Source of the DNA: Polaribacter sp.
Lineage (GTDB): Bacteria; Bacteroidota; Bacteroidia; Flavobacteriales; Flavobacteriaceae
Direction of reading: 5' to 3'
Length of the DNA stretch: 64,000 nucleotides
Assembly: GCF_024639685.1 (NCBI RefSeq)
Contig: NZ_JAHEHX010000003.1
Coordinates: forward strand, 248,001 to 312,000
Part shown: in pieces, positions 31,287-40,349 of the stretch
How the letters are laid out: each line of letters opens with the position of its first letter
Position numbering within the stretch: the stretch's first letter is position 1
Program-made: the position numbers and the translations under genes
The notes under the pieces: model-generated
Told to the model about the DNA's origin: nothing
The model's database searches: none
What the model saw: the letters and a program-made list of their open reading frames with translations, nothing else

Positions 31287-31635
31287 TGAAAAAAAATTTG
31301 GTTTTGAGGTTCACATAAATAGAGAAAAAATTTGTCGTGCAGGATTTGAAAAAGAAAACTCTGTAGTTTCATGCATTTTAAGCTCTGTAAGACGAGAAAA
31401 TAGTAATACAGAAGAATTGGACATTTCTATTACAGGTTTAAATTCTGAAACTAAACAATACGTAACTTGTCATAAAGGAGATTTAAAGAAAGGATACAGA
31501 ATTATCTTAGAAGTTATTTCAGATAGTTTTGATGCTCCATCTTCAGTTCGAGAACCAAAATCTGAGAAAGAAATAATTGCAAGAAAAATGAAACAATACC
31601 AATGATTGCAAGAAGAGTTAAAAGAATATCTATAA
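31287..31635 (+). pseudogene. Broken small conserved protein of unknown function
   Basis: The ATG at 31287 is followed by eight A and soon runs into a stop (31316-31318). With a ninth A it would read MKKKFGFEVHINREKICRAG and continue in the open frame through SVVSCILSSVRRE and DISITGLNSETKQYV to KMKQYQ. There an in-frame TGA (31603-31605) interrupts LQEELKEYL before the TAA at 31633. So one homopolymer contraction and one nonsense codon separate it from an apparently intact 115-residue protein. I do not recognise a function. It has no link to the sugar genes. An assembly error in the A-run is possible. Confidence 0.6.
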
Positions 31636-31654
31636 AAAATATTTCTAACTCACT

Positions 31655-32848
31655 TTAAAAAGTAAGATTATTATTCCACTTAACAATTTCATTATTATAC
31701 ATCGCATCTAAAGCCATTTGAACACAAACAGCTGTTTTAGCACCAGAATTAATGTTTGATAAAGGCGGTTTGTTATTTATAATTGCATTTTTAAAATCCA
31801 ATAAAGCTTGTTTACTTGGGTCTAAGTGTTCTATATTAATATAATAACCTTTGTCCTTGTCCCATTGAGCAGTTGCGCCACTTACTCCATCAACTTCACC
31901 CATTACTTTATTTTTCTTCCCCTCAGGATAAAACCAAGCATCCTTATAATCAATTATTAGGGTTCCTTTATCTCCTAAAACTTTTATTTGATACCCATCT
32001 TTAGCATTACTAGTTAAACAAGAAAATTTTGCTTTTACGCCATTTTTGTATGAATACGTTAAGTGCACATTATCATAAGTTTCTCTGCCATCTTTCCAAT
32101 AATCAATGCCTCCTACACCCATCACTTGTGTTGGCGTTTCTCCTAAAACCCAATTGACAAAATCAATTTGATGAGAACATAATTCCGCAGTTAATCCACC
32201 AGAAAACTCTCTGTACATTCTCCAATTGACAGCTTTTTCTAAACTTGGATTTGGCACTCTTCTTCGCCAATTTCCATGTCTGTTCCATTGGCATTCGAAA
32301 GCGGTAATATTCCCAACTTTTCCTTGACGAATTAAATCGACAACATATGTATACAATCTAGAGCTGTGGTATTGATGTCCTGTTTGAAAAACAGTATTTG
32401 ATGCTTTTGTTTTATTTACTAATTGCTGAATACCTTCATATCCTTTTGCCAAAGTTTTTTCACAATACACGTGTTTGCCAGCATCTAATGCATCAATAGC
32501 AATTTTAGAATGTGTGTTAAAAGGAGTTGCAATAATTACAGCATCTATATCTTTATTGTCTAAAAGTGCTTTGTAATTCTGATATCCTTTTGTTTTAGTA
32601 TTTGATTTTGCAATACCATTTTGCAATCGAAAAGGAATAACATCTGAAGCAGCAATAACATTAATATCTTCAATTTTATTAATGATTGATGTTAAACCTG
32701 TACCTCTTTGACCAGTTCCAATAACTCCAAGATTAATAATGTTATTTGGGCTAAAATTCAGTTTTGATATATTGCCAAATACAGAGTTCGCAGTTAACAT
32801 TCCTGCTGATGCAATTCCTGCTTTTTTTAAAAAGTTACGTCTTTTCAA
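31655..32848 (-). CDS. Tat-exported Gfo/Idh/MocA oxidoreductase, TTG start
   Basis: A 397-residue periplasmic oxidoreductase. The start is a TTG at 32848, because the twin-arginine motif KRRNFLKKAG follows at once and no ATG precedes it; the previous gene's stop is 3 bases upstream. The Rossmann nucleotide site is LGVIGTGQRGTG. The family motif is CEKTLAKG, with Thr in place of the usual Pro of EKP. The substrate domain includes GGLTAELCSHQIDFVNW with the expected His. Exported members of this family carry a tightly bound cofactor and oxidise or rearrange sugars in the periplasm. It is the last gene of a three-gene minus operon with a second family member and a double DUF1080 protein, which suggests joint action on a glycoside. 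Confidence 0.88.
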   Translation of the reverse strand: MKRRNFLKKAGIASAGMLTANSVFGNISKLNFSPNNIINLGVIGTGQRGTGLTSIINKIEDINVIAASDVIPFRLQNGIAKSNTKTKGYQNYKALLDNKDIDAVIIATPFNTHSKIAIDALDAGKHVYCEKTLAKGYEGIQQLVNKTKASNTVFQTGHQYHSSRLYTYVVDLIRQGKVGNITAFECQWNRHGNWRRRVPNPSLEKAVNWRMYREFSGGLTAELCSHQIDFVNWVLGETPTQVMGVGGIDYWKDGRETYDNVHLTYSYKNGVKAKFSCLTSNAKDGYQIKVLGDKGTLIIDYKDAWFYPEGKKNKVMGEVDGVSGATAQWDKDKGYYINIEHLDPSKQALLDFKNAIINNKPPLSNINSGAKTAVCVQMALDAMYNNEIVKWNNNLTF

Positions 32849-32851
32849 ATT

Positions 32852-34195
32852 TTACAATTTAGGTTCCCAACCAGGTTCATAAGTTCTAGACCAAAGTTTC
32901 ATAGCATCTCTGTCAAATATTTTACCGGAATTTTCATCAACATTAAAACCTTTGTTGATTCTGTATGAAATATTAGCATAATGTGTTAACATTTGAGATA
33001 CTGCACCAACTTCTATAGATGATGTTAATTTTTCTTTTCCTCTAATTGCATCGAAAAAATTAGTGACATGTCTTGTGGTTAAATTACCTCCACCACCTAA
33101 AGCAAGTCCACCTTCTTTTCTTCTAGATTTATTCTCTTTAATTAATTTTCCTTTTAAGTCGTACAATTCATAACCACCTCTATCTACAAATACCAATCCT
33201 TTAGAACCATAAATGATAGTTCCTCTTCCTCGTCCGTATTTTTGGTATGCATTTCTACTATCTCCATCCCATTGAATGATTCTGTTATCTGCAAATTTAA
33301 AAGTAGCTTCCATTTGGTCATACATTTCCCATCCATCACTTTTAAATTGTCTTTTTCCTGCAATAACATCTACATATTCTGGATACTTTACATCTAATGC
33401 CCAACGTGCAATATCTAACTCGTGTGTTGCATTGTTTCCCATTTCTGCAGTACCAAAGTCCCATCCATACCAATGCCAATTGTAGTTCCAAGTATCATGC
33501 ATATACTCTTTTCTTGGTGCTGGACCTTGAAACAGCTCCCAATTTAATCCTTTTGGTGGAGCAGCTTTTACTGGCACAGGAACTTTTCCCCTACGATTTG
33601 TATAAAATGCTACAGCTTTATAAACTTCTCCAATAATACCATTATGAATTTCTGCAATAATCTCTTGACTTTGTAAAGAAGATCTTTGCTGATTCCCCAT
33701 TTGTACAATTTTGTTGTACTTTTTTTGAGCAGCAACTACCAACTCATTTTCATGAGGATTATGACTACAAGGTTTTTCTAAATATACATGTTTACCTGCT
33801 TGCATTGCCATAATTGCTCCTGGTGTATGCCAATGATCTGGAGTTGCCATAAAAATGGCATCTATATTTTTATCATTGATAATATTTCTGATATCTTCTT
33901 CAGATTTAATCTTATAATCTATCTTTTTGCCAACTTTTTCTTGTGCTTTTTCTAATTGACTTGGCATTACATCGCATAAATATTTTAAGCGAACATTATT
34001 TTCTTTAGCAGCGATGCCATCTATAAAACCACCATATCTTCTTCCTAACCCCTGAATAGCCAAGTTTATTCGATCATTGGCCCCAATAATATTATTGTAA
34101 CTTTTTGCAGACATTGCATTAGTAGTTCCTACTAAACCAATTCCCGCAGCTGCTGTAGCTGTTTTTTTTATAAAATTTCTTCTAGATGTATTCAT
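32852..34195 (-). CDS. Tat-exported Gfo/Idh/MocA oxidoreductase
   Basis: A 447-residue protein with a twin-arginine signal (SRRNFIKKTATAAAG). The Rossmann part has INLAIQGLGRRYGG, a variant nucleotide site, and the motif YLEKPCSHNPHEN characteristic of exported Bacteroidota and Planctomycetes members. Later segments GTAEMGNNATHELDIARWAL and the long C-terminal domain (residues about 150-440) are normal for the larger subgroup. Its ATG overlaps the upstream gene's stop by one base (TAATG), implying translational coupling with the DUF1080 protein. Two different exported oxidoreductases in one operon could oxidise a sugar and reduce the product again, as in 3-keto-glycoside routes. The substrate is unknown. 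Confidence 0.88.
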   Translation of the reverse strand: MNTSRRNFIKKTATAAAGIGLVGTTNAMSAKSYNNIIGANDRINLAIQGLGRRYGGFIDGIAAKENNVRLKYLCDVMPSQLEKAQEKVGKKIDYKIKSEEDIRNIINDKNIDAIFMATPDHWHTPGAIMAMQAGKHVYLEKPCSHNPHENELVVAAQKKYNKIVQMGNQQRSSLQSQEIIAEIHNGIIGEVYKAVAFYTNRRGKVPVPVKAAPPKGLNWELFQGPAPRKEYMHDTWNYNWHWYGWDFGTAEMGNNATHELDIARWALDVKYPEYVDVIAGKRQFKSDGWEMYDQMEATFKFADNRIIQWDGDSRNAYQKYGRGRGTIIYGSKGLVFVDRGGYELYDLKGKLIKENKSRRKEGGLALGGGGNLTTRHVTNFFDAIRGKEKLTSSIEVGAVSQMLTHYANISYRINKGFNVDENSGKIFDRDAMKLWSRTYEPGWEPKL

Positions 34196-35571
34196 TATTT
34201 TTTCTTTTTTGTTTTAGGGACTCTAATCTTAATATTTCTAAACGATACTTTATCTCCATGATCTTGTAATAAAATCTGACCTTTTTCTAAAAGCCCAAAA
34301 TTTGGCCATTTTGCATATTTACTTCCAGCAACCAGTTTTAAGAATTCTTCACTTCCACGATCATATTCTAAAACTTTAACATCATTCACCCAATGTTCTA
34401 CATGATTGTTTATCGATTTGATATAAGCGTTGTTCCACTCTCCAATTGGTTTCAAAGGTTTTATTGGAGCTGCTTTCATTAAATCGTACAAAGAACAAAC
34501 TGTTCTGCTTCCTTCATAAGAACCTCTTTTTGCATCTACATGTAATGCATCATCTAATATTTGATATTCTAAACCAATAGAAGAACCAGGTCCTTTATTA
34601 ATTTCTGTATCTACATAGTATTTAATACCACTATTTGCACCAGCAGTTAATTTAAAATCTACTTGTAATTCAAAATTGCTATATTCTTTAGTGGTTACGA
34701 TATCTCCACCTGCAGTTGATTCTGCACCACCAGTTTCAGCGACAATTAATTCTCCATTTTCAATAGACCAACCTTTATCAGGAAATTCAGTTAATTTAGC
34801 ACCTCTCCAACCTTTAGTTGTTTTTCCATCCCAAAGCATTTTCCAACCAGACCTTTTCTCTTGAAATGTTAGCTTATTTTTTGTAATAATTGGTTTTAAT
34901 GACGATTTTTGAGAGTATTTAGCAAGGTCAGTGGTTAAAATTTTTACATTTTTCCACATCGTTTGTTTTCCTAATTTATCTTTATTTTTTCCAATACTAT
35001 GAACTTGAAGTCCAATAAAACCAGCAGCAGTTTTATCATCTATTAAATGAGCTGCAGGCACTCCATTTACCCAGGTTTTAATCGTGTCTGCAATCGCTTC
35101 TATTCTATAGTGATTCCATTCATTTTGTTTGAAAGCTTTTTGAGCTGCAACATTTTCTTTTAAAGGATTCAACCAAAGTCTTCTTTTTTCGTCATAAATA
35201 CCTCCACTCCAAGCACGTTTTGAAGGATCTATCTCAACCTGATACCCATGTACCATTCCATCTCTATAATATGGCAGTGAATTACTACGAATTTGAATTC
35301 CAGAATTCATCACAGAATCTACTTTAAAATCAATTTCTAAAATGAAATCCATATATGATTTATCTGAACATAAAAAAGTATTTGGAGTATTTGGTTCTGT
35401 TGTGCCAATAATAGTACCATTTTCATTTTTATATGAGGCATTTCCTCCTTTAATATTCCAACCTTCAAGCGAATCGTTTGTAAAAAGATTTTCCCAAGGA
35501 GTTTCATTTTGATTGCATCCAGAAAAGCAAAATGCAATTAAAACCATAAATAATAAATTATAAAATTTCAT
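34195..35571 (-). CDS. Double DUF1080 (3-keto-glycoside hydrolase-like) lipoprotein
   Basis: A 458-residue lipoprotein (Cys19, FCFSGC). The start is the ATG at 35571; the longer frame from TTG 35616 would overlap the -7 box. It contains two tandem DUF1080 jelly-roll domains. The first, about residues 25-215, has LEGWNIKGG, LEIDFKVDSVMNSGIQIRS and WNHYRIEAIADTI. The second, about 235-445, has WDGKTTKGWRGA, LQVDFKLTAGANSGIKYYV and EWNNAYIKS. DUF1080 members have been described as 3-keto-disaccharide hydrolases/lyases acting after an oxidoreductase oxidises C3. It leads the operon with two exported Gfo/Idh enzymes and is driven by its own minus-strand CAGGATA promoter. The role in ulvan breakdown is inferred. 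Confidence 0.82.
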   Translation of the reverse strand: MKFYNLLFMVLIAFCFSGCNQNETPWENLFTNDSLEGWNIKGGNASYKNENGTIIGTTEPNTPNTFLCSDKSYMDFILEIDFKVDSVMNSGIQIRSNSLPYYRDGMVHGYQVEIDPSKRAWSGGIYDEKRRLWLNPLKENVAAQKAFKQNEWNHYRIEAIADTIKTWVNGVPAAHLIDDKTAAGFIGLQVHSIGKNKDKLGKQTMWKNVKILTTDLAKYSQKSSLKPIITKNKLTFQEKRSGWKMLWDGKTTKGWRGAKLTEFPDKGWSIENGELIVAETGGAESTAGGDIVTTKEYSNFELQVDFKLTAGANSGIKYYVDTEINKGPGSSIGLEYQILDDALHVDAKRGSYEGSRTVCSLYDLMKAAPIKPLKPIGEWNNAYIKSINNHVEHWVNDVKVLEYDRGSEEFLKLVAGSKYAKWPNFGLLEKGQILLQDHGDKVSFRNIKIRVPKTKKKK

Positions 35572-35613
35572 AAAGTTAAGTTGAGTGTTTTTTAATAATT
35601 GAATCTTTACTTT

Positions 35614-35658
35614 CAAATTTATTTAATTGATCTCAATTTGACAACCTGCTGTGTCCTG
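35614..35658 (-). promoter_or_regulatory. Composite CAGGATA operator plus perfect -7 box (minus strand, DUF1080-oxidoreductase operon)
   Basis: On the minus strand, CAGGACA (35658-35652) and CAGGTTG (35648-35642) repeat with the 10-bp period. TAAATTTG, a perfect TAnnTTTG, begins after exactly 20 bases (35621-35614). The ATG at 35571 is 42 bases further. Confidence 0.84.
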
Positions 35659-35700
35659 CAGGAAAATGTTTGAGACTAAATATATTTCATTAAATATAAA

Positions 35701-35949
35701 CTTATTTATTTTGCAGGAACCATCTGGTTTTTAAAATTCTTCTTTTATGGTATGGGAGAAAGTAAATTAGGCAATGGCGCAAGTTCATGGATTTTACACA
35801 TGTCTACCATTATTTTAACAGCAAACTTTTGGGGTGTATACCGTAAGGAATGGCATGGTGTTGCTAAAAAAACTAAATGGACAATAACATCAGGAATTAT
35901 AGTGATTATATCATCTGTTGTTTTGGTAGGAATAGGAAATTCTATATAG
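35701..35949 (+). pseudogene. rhaT: 3' remnant of an L-rhamnose-proton symporter gene
   Basis: The last roughly 80 codons of a RhaT-like sugar transporter remain: IYFAGTIWFLKFFFYGMGES, NGASSWILHMSTIILTANFWGV and a final membrane helix ending LVGIGNSI. The MGxSxxxxASSWILHM pattern is typical of the RhaT C-terminus. The rest of the gene is missing; the remnant begins about 40 bases outside the minus-strand operator at 35658 and stops 8 bases before the plus-strand operator at 35958. It marks a deletion that removed the transporter. A second, divergent copy of the same ending is fused to an isomerase fragment at 44625-44792. Confidence 0.72.
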
Positions 35950-35957
35950 AAGTTAAA

Positions 35958-36002
35958 CCTGATACTACAGGATAATAAAAAGCAAAATAAAAAATAATTT
36001 TA
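35958..36002 (+). promoter_or_regulatory. Composite CAGGATA operator plus -7 element (haem c/DUF1501 operon)
   Basis: CCTGATA at 35958-35964 and CAGGATA at 35968-35974 are followed after exactly 20 bases by TAATTTTA (35995-36002; 7 of 8). The ATG is 24 bases on. Both boxes are identical to the copy before GH106. Confidence 0.86.
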
Positions 36003-36026
36003 AAAATAATTTTATTTAAATAATTT

Positions 36027-38861
36027 ATGGATACTTCAAATTGGGTACTACAATTTTTAGGACGCTTACATCCACTATTGGTACACTTTCCAATAGGTCT
36101 TTTGGTAGTTGCATTATTATTAGAGATATTAACTATAGGAGGTAAACGAAAAGGACTTAGAGAAGGTGTTAATTGGATGATTTATATAGGTACAGGATTT
36201 GCAGTATTTTCAGCACTCTTTGGTTGGTTCTTAAAAACTCAAGAAGCGTATACTGGCGATTTAGTAGATAATCATCAATACATAGGTATAGCAACAGCAG
36301 TATTAGCAATAGTTACAGCCATAATTTTAAAAAATAGTCTAAAAAAAACCATTGTAAATTTAAAAGCATATCGGTTTATGCTCTTTGCAACAGTAGTTTT
36401 ACTTACCATAGCAGGACATTTAGGTGCCAACCTAACTCATGGCGAAGATTATTTAACATCCGTTTTTCCGGGTAGTAAAGAGGGATATAGCAATAAAGAA
36501 TCGGGAGCATTACTATCTGAACTTAAAGGAGCAGATTCTTTATCAGAATTACAAAAAGATAAATTAAACTTAGAAGTAAGGGGTCTTTTTGCTCATAAAT
36601 GTTACCAATGTCATAGTGAAAACAAGCAAAAAGGCGAGTTAGTGCTTGAAACTAAACGAGGTGTTTTTAAAGGAGGCAAAAGTGGACTGGCAGTTGTACC
36701 AGGTAAGCCAGAAGAAAGTGAAATTTACAAGCGTATTATACTTCCGGCTAATGATAAAAAGGTAATGCCTACAAAAGGTAAACTATTAACTACAGATGAG
36801 ATAGCGCTTGTAAAACTATGGATTAAAGAAGGCGCACATTGGTCTGATAAAGCGGTGAAAGTTTTTCCAGAAGCAGCATTAGCCCTAGTGAAGCCAGAAT
36901 TGCCAAAGGTTGAAGACATTACACATCCTATAGATAAATTAATAGCTATTTATTTTGATAAAAATAACCTGGATTGGCAAGAAGTTATTAACGATAGAGC
37001 TTTTATAAGACGTGCCTACATGGATGCTGTTGGGTTATTACCAGAACCAAGCGTAGTTAAAAATTTTATAAATGATAATAATCCAAACAAAAGAGAAGCG
37101 TTAGTTGATGATTTACTATATGATAATCAAAATTACACGCAACATTGGTTGAGTTTTTGGAATGATTTGCTACGAAATGATTACTACAGCGTAGGTGGAA
37201 AAAAACAGATTACACATTGGCTGTATAATTCGCTAATGAAAAATAAATCTTATGACCAAATAGTAACTGAATTGGTAAATCCCGTAAGAGGTTCAGAAGG
37301 TTTTATAAAGGGTGTGAAATGGCGGGGTGTTGTTAATGCTAGTCAAAGAACCGAGATGCAAGCAGCTCAAAACATTGGGCAATCTTTAATGGGTGTTAAT
37401 GTAAAATGTGCGTCGTGCCATAACAGTTTTATTAGTAATTTAACATTAGATCAAGCTTATGGATTTGCAACTATATTTTCTGATTCCATATTGGAATTGA
37501 ATCGCTGTGATAAGCCCATAGGTAAAATGGCGAAACCTAATTTTTTATATCCAGAATTAGGGAGTGTTGAGGGAGAAACCGTTAAGGATAGATTGTTAAA
37601 GCTATCGGAAGTGATGGTGCAGAGAGATAATGGGAGACTCTACCGAACCATTGCGAATAGGTTTTGGGATCGATTAATGGGGCGTGGTATTGTCGAACCT
37701 TTAGATGAAATGGATAATGCGCCATGGAACGCATTGGTATTAGATTGGTTATCAGCAGATTTTATAGATTCTGGTTCAAATTTAAAGCATTTAATTAAGA
37801 GCATCATGACATCTAAAGTTTATCAATTGCCTATGGTCAATTATAAAAAAGAGGAAGACTTAAAAGCAAAGTATGTCTTTAAAGGTCCTGTAACGCGTCG
37901 ATTAAGTGCTGAACAATTTTCGGATGCTGTAAGTCAAATTATTGCGCCTTTATACCCGCAAGTGGCATTTAATCCTAACGGAGATGATATTAAAGCTATA
38001 CGTATATGGCACCTAGAAGAAGAGTTGGGAAGAGTAGTGCTACCTGAACCTGGTAAAAGGTATTTTAGAAAATCGTTTAATGTTTCAAAAGAAACTATTA
38101 AAAAAGGAGAGGTTTTAATTTCGGTTGATAATTCTTTTGTACTTTATCTTAATGGAAAAAAGATATTACAAAATAAAAATTGGAAAGTCGTAGATAAAAT
38201 AGATGTAACAAGGTATCTAAAATCAGGTAAAAATACTATAGCAATCATAGGCGAAAATAATGGTGCCATTGCAAACCCTGCTGGTATACTATTTGCTTTA
38301 AAGTTAAACTATGAAAATGGAAAAAGTATACTTTTAAAATCCGATAAATCTTGGGTGAGTTCTCGTGATTTACCTGAAGGCGATTGGGTTGCGGTTGCGT
38401 ATGATGATAGTTCATGGAAAAAAGTTAGAAATTATAGTACCGGAAATTTTAAGAATTGGGGGCAACTACTTGATTTTACGTTTAAACCACACAACGAAAA
38501 ATTTGCACGTGCTAGTTTGGTAAAACAACATCCGTTTATGAAAGCTTTAGGAAGGCCTAGTAGAGAAATTGTAACTACATCAAGAGAAGATCAAGCGACC
38601 TTATTGCAAGCTTTAGAACTTACAAACGGTGAATTTTTTAATTCAATTTTAGAAGAAGGTGCGCAATCGTGGTTAATAAAATATGGAGAGGATAGTAGTG
38701 CTATTGTAGATGATTTATATGAACAGGCATTGAATAGACAACCTTCAAATGAAGAAAAAACAATGATGCTGAATGTTTTAGGAAAGAACCCAAAACAAGA
38801 ACAATTGCAGGATGTGTTTTGGGCGGTTTTAATGTCGCCAGAATTTCAGTTTATTAACTAA
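36027..38861 (+). CDS. Membrane-anchored cytochrome c with DUF1549/DUF1553 domains (Planctomycetes type)
   Basis: A 944-residue protein of a kind best known from Planctomycetes. Four membrane helices lie at about 20-38, 50-70, 86-102 and 117-135, starting with RLHPLLVHFPIGLL. A PSCyt1-type haem c domain follows, with CYQCH at 192-196. DUF1549 covers about 300-500, with a second CxxCH (CASCH, 461-465). DUF1553 follows, with RLYRTIANRFWDRLMGRGIV, interrupted by a galactose-binding-like insertion (about 690-800), and ends with the family's ALNRQPSNEEK segment. Two haem sites imply electron transfer, perhaps from a periplasmic sugar oxidation to the respiratory chain. It heads an operon with DUF1501, NHL and enolase-superfamily genes. 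No biochemical role is established for this family, so the function is inference. Confidence 0.85.
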   Translation: MDTSNWVLQFLGRLHPLLVHFPIGLLVVALLLEILTIGGKRKGLREGVNWMIYIGTGFAVFSALFGWFLKTQEAYTGDLVDNHQYIGIATAVLAIVTAIILKNSLKKTIVNLKAYRFMLFATVVLLTIAGHLGANLTHGEDYLTSVFPGSKEGYSNKESGALLSELKGADSLSELQKDKLNLEVRGLFAHKCYQCHSENKQKGELVLETKRGVFKGGKSGLAVVPGKPEESEIYKRIILPANDKKVMPTKGKLLTTDEIALVKLWIKEGAHWSDKAVKVFPEAALALVKPELPKVEDITHPIDKLIAIYFDKNNLDWQEVINDRAFIRRAYMDAVGLLPEPSVVKNFINDNNPNKREALVDDLLYDNQNYTQHWLSFWNDLLRNDYYSVGGKKQITHWLYNSLMKNKSYDQIVTELVNPVRGSEGFIKGVKWRGVVNASQRTEMQAAQNIGQSLMGVNVKCASCHNSFISNLTLDQAYGFATIFSDSILELNRCDKPIGKMAKPNFLYPELGSVEGETVKDRLLKLSEVMVQRDNGRLYRTIANRFWDRLMGRGIVEPLDEMDNAPWNALVLDWLSADFIDSGSNLKHLIKSIMTSKVYQLPMVNYKKEEDLKAKYVFKGPVTRRLSAEQFSDAVSQIIAPLYPQVAFNPNGDDIKAIRIWHLEEELGRVVLPEPGKRYFRKSFNVSKETIKKGEVLISVDNSFVLYLNGKKILQNKNWKVVDKIDVTRYLKSGKNTIAIIGENNGAIANPAGILFALKLNYENGKSILLKSDKSWVSSRDLPEGDWVAVAYDDSSWKKVRNYSTGNFKNWGQLLDFTFKPHNEKFARASLVKQHPFMKALGRPSREIVTTSREDQATLLQALELTNGEFFNSILEEGAQSWLIKYGEDSSAIVDDLYEQALNRQPSNEEKTMMLNVLGKNPKQEQLQDVFWAVLMSPEFQFIN

Positions 38862-38871
38862 AAATAAAAAA

Positions 38872-40335
38872 ATGGATACAAATAAGTCACGTAGAGATTT
38901 TTTGAAAAAAATGAGTGCTGCTAGTTTATCAGCAGCTGCAACTACAATTCCAGGATTTAGTTTTTTAAGTTCTTGTTCGCCTGAGGTTCAAAAAATGGCA
39001 TCTACAGCAGATACTGTTATTTTACTCTGGATGGCAGGAGGCATGGCACATACCGAGACATTTGACCCTAAAGCTTATGTACCTTTTGAAAAAGGCGTAG
39101 AAAGCAAGAGAGTGTTAAGTACTTTTCCTAAGAAATCCACTATAGTTGATGATTTGTATTTTTCTGAAGGATTAGAGGGTATAGGGAGTGTAATGGATAA
39201 AGGAGCTATAATTCGTTCCTATAAATCTGCAGATTTAGGACATATTTTGCATACACGTCATCAATATCATTGGCACACTTGTTATGAGCCACCACAGTCT
39301 GTACAAGCTCCGCACATAGGGGCGTGGATAGCCAAGGAGTTAGGACCTGCGAATCCTGTTATTCCTCCTTTTATTGCTATGGGGCAACGTTTTACAATGG
39401 GGGAGTCTGAAGAGCTCAAAGCATTTCACTCTGCAGGGTTTTTAGGTACAGAATATGGGCCTTTTTTAATTCCAGACCCTTCAAGTGGTTTAGAAAGTGT
39501 GCGCCCACCAAAGGGCATGTCGCTTAAACGTTTTGAAGCACGTTATAAATTATATAAAGAACTAGCAAATAAGAGCGAGGTGATGGAGCAGGGTAGCGAT
39601 TACCAGCGAGAGTCATTAATGCGTTCTATGGAGCAGTCGTATCGTTTATTAAATTCGCCCGAAGCTAAAGTTTTTGATTTATCAGAAGAACCAAAAGAAG
39701 TTTATGATACATACAATACAGGACGCTTTGGGTTAGGTTGTTTGTTGGCAAAACGATTAGCGATGAATGGAGGTCGATTTATTAGTGTGTCTACAGAATA
39801 CGAACCGTTTTTGGGGTGGGATACGCACGAAAATGGACACACAAGACTTAAAAAAATGAAAGCGCTTATTGATAGACCTATAGCTCAACTTGTTAAGGAT
39901 TTAGATGAAACAGGTCATTTAGATAGAACACTTATTATTTTGGCAAGTGAGTTTAGTCGAGATGCTATTATGGAGGGTAGACCTGGAGAACTTGTTAAAA
40001 ATCAAGTAAATCAACCCGATATTATAAGAAAAGAAAAACACTATGGAATGCATCGTCATTTCACAGACGGCAGTTCTATTTTAATGTGGGGAGGCGGTGT
40101 AAAAAAAGGATTAGTTTATGGTAAAACTGCCGATGAAAGACCTTGTTCATCAATAGAGAATCCAGTAGTAATAGATGAAGTACATCAATCTGTTTATCAT
40201 GCTTTAGGGATTCATCCAGAAACCCATTATGAAATAGAAGGTAGACCATTTTATACAACGCCAGATGGTAAAGGAAAGCCCATATTAGATTTATTTGGGA
40301 ATTCTATGAAATCATCAAAAGAAAACATCGCTTAA
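38872..40335 (+). CDS. Tat-exported DUF1501 protein
   Basis: A 487-residue protein with a twin-arginine signal (SRRDFLKKMSAASLSAAAT) and a possible lipid Cys35 (FLSSC). The body is DUF1501, an alkaline phosphatase/sulfatase-fold family: VILLWMAGGMAHTETFDPK near the N-terminus, TRHQYHWHTCYEPP, GWDTHENGHTR and IILASEFSRDA with metal-ligand-like Asp and His residues. DUF1501 genes are almost always paired with DUF1549/DUF1553 genes, as here, 10 bases downstream. The substrate is unknown, and a role as a phosphatase- or sulfatase-like hydrolase is only suggested by fold. It has no CxPSR site, so it is not a classical formylglycine sulfatase. Confidence 0.86.
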   Translation: MDTNKSRRDFLKKMSAASLSAAATTIPGFSFLSSCSPEVQKMASTADTVILLWMAGGMAHTETFDPKAYVPFEKGVESKRVLSTFPKKSTIVDDLYFSEGLEGIGSVMDKGAIIRSYKSADLGHILHTRHQYHWHTCYEPPQSVQAPHIGAWIAKELGPANPVIPPFIAMGQRFTMGESEELKAFHSAGFLGTEYGPFLIPDPSSGLESVRPPKGMSLKRFEARYKLYKELANKSEVMEQGSDYQRESLMRSMEQSYRLLNSPEAKVFDLSEEPKEVYDTYNTGRFGLGCLLAKRLAMNGGRFISVSTEYEPFLGWDTHENGHTRLKKMKALIDRPIAQLVKDLDETGHLDRTLIILASEFSRDAIMEGRPGELVKNQVNQPDIIRKEKHYGMHRHFTDGSSILMWGGGVKKGLVYGKTADERPCSSIENPVVIDEVHQSVYHALGIHPETHYEIEGRPFYTTPDGKGKPILDLFGNSMKSSKENIA

Positions 40336-40349
40336 AATTTAATTCCGTT

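Noticed and set aside
31340..31350. CAGGATT inside the small broken gene, and another at 44634
   Set aside because: Both are within coding-like sequence, single, and lack a partner box and a -7 element.
11044..31605. TGA read as tryptophan by this organism
   Set aside because: The affected genes carry other lesions, lie outside the functional operons, and TGG is used for Trp throughout; decay explains the data better.
35752..35949. Independent small membrane protein
   Set aside because: The frame is open upstream to the 35701 region with RhaT-like sequence, so the ATG is internal to a transporter remnant.
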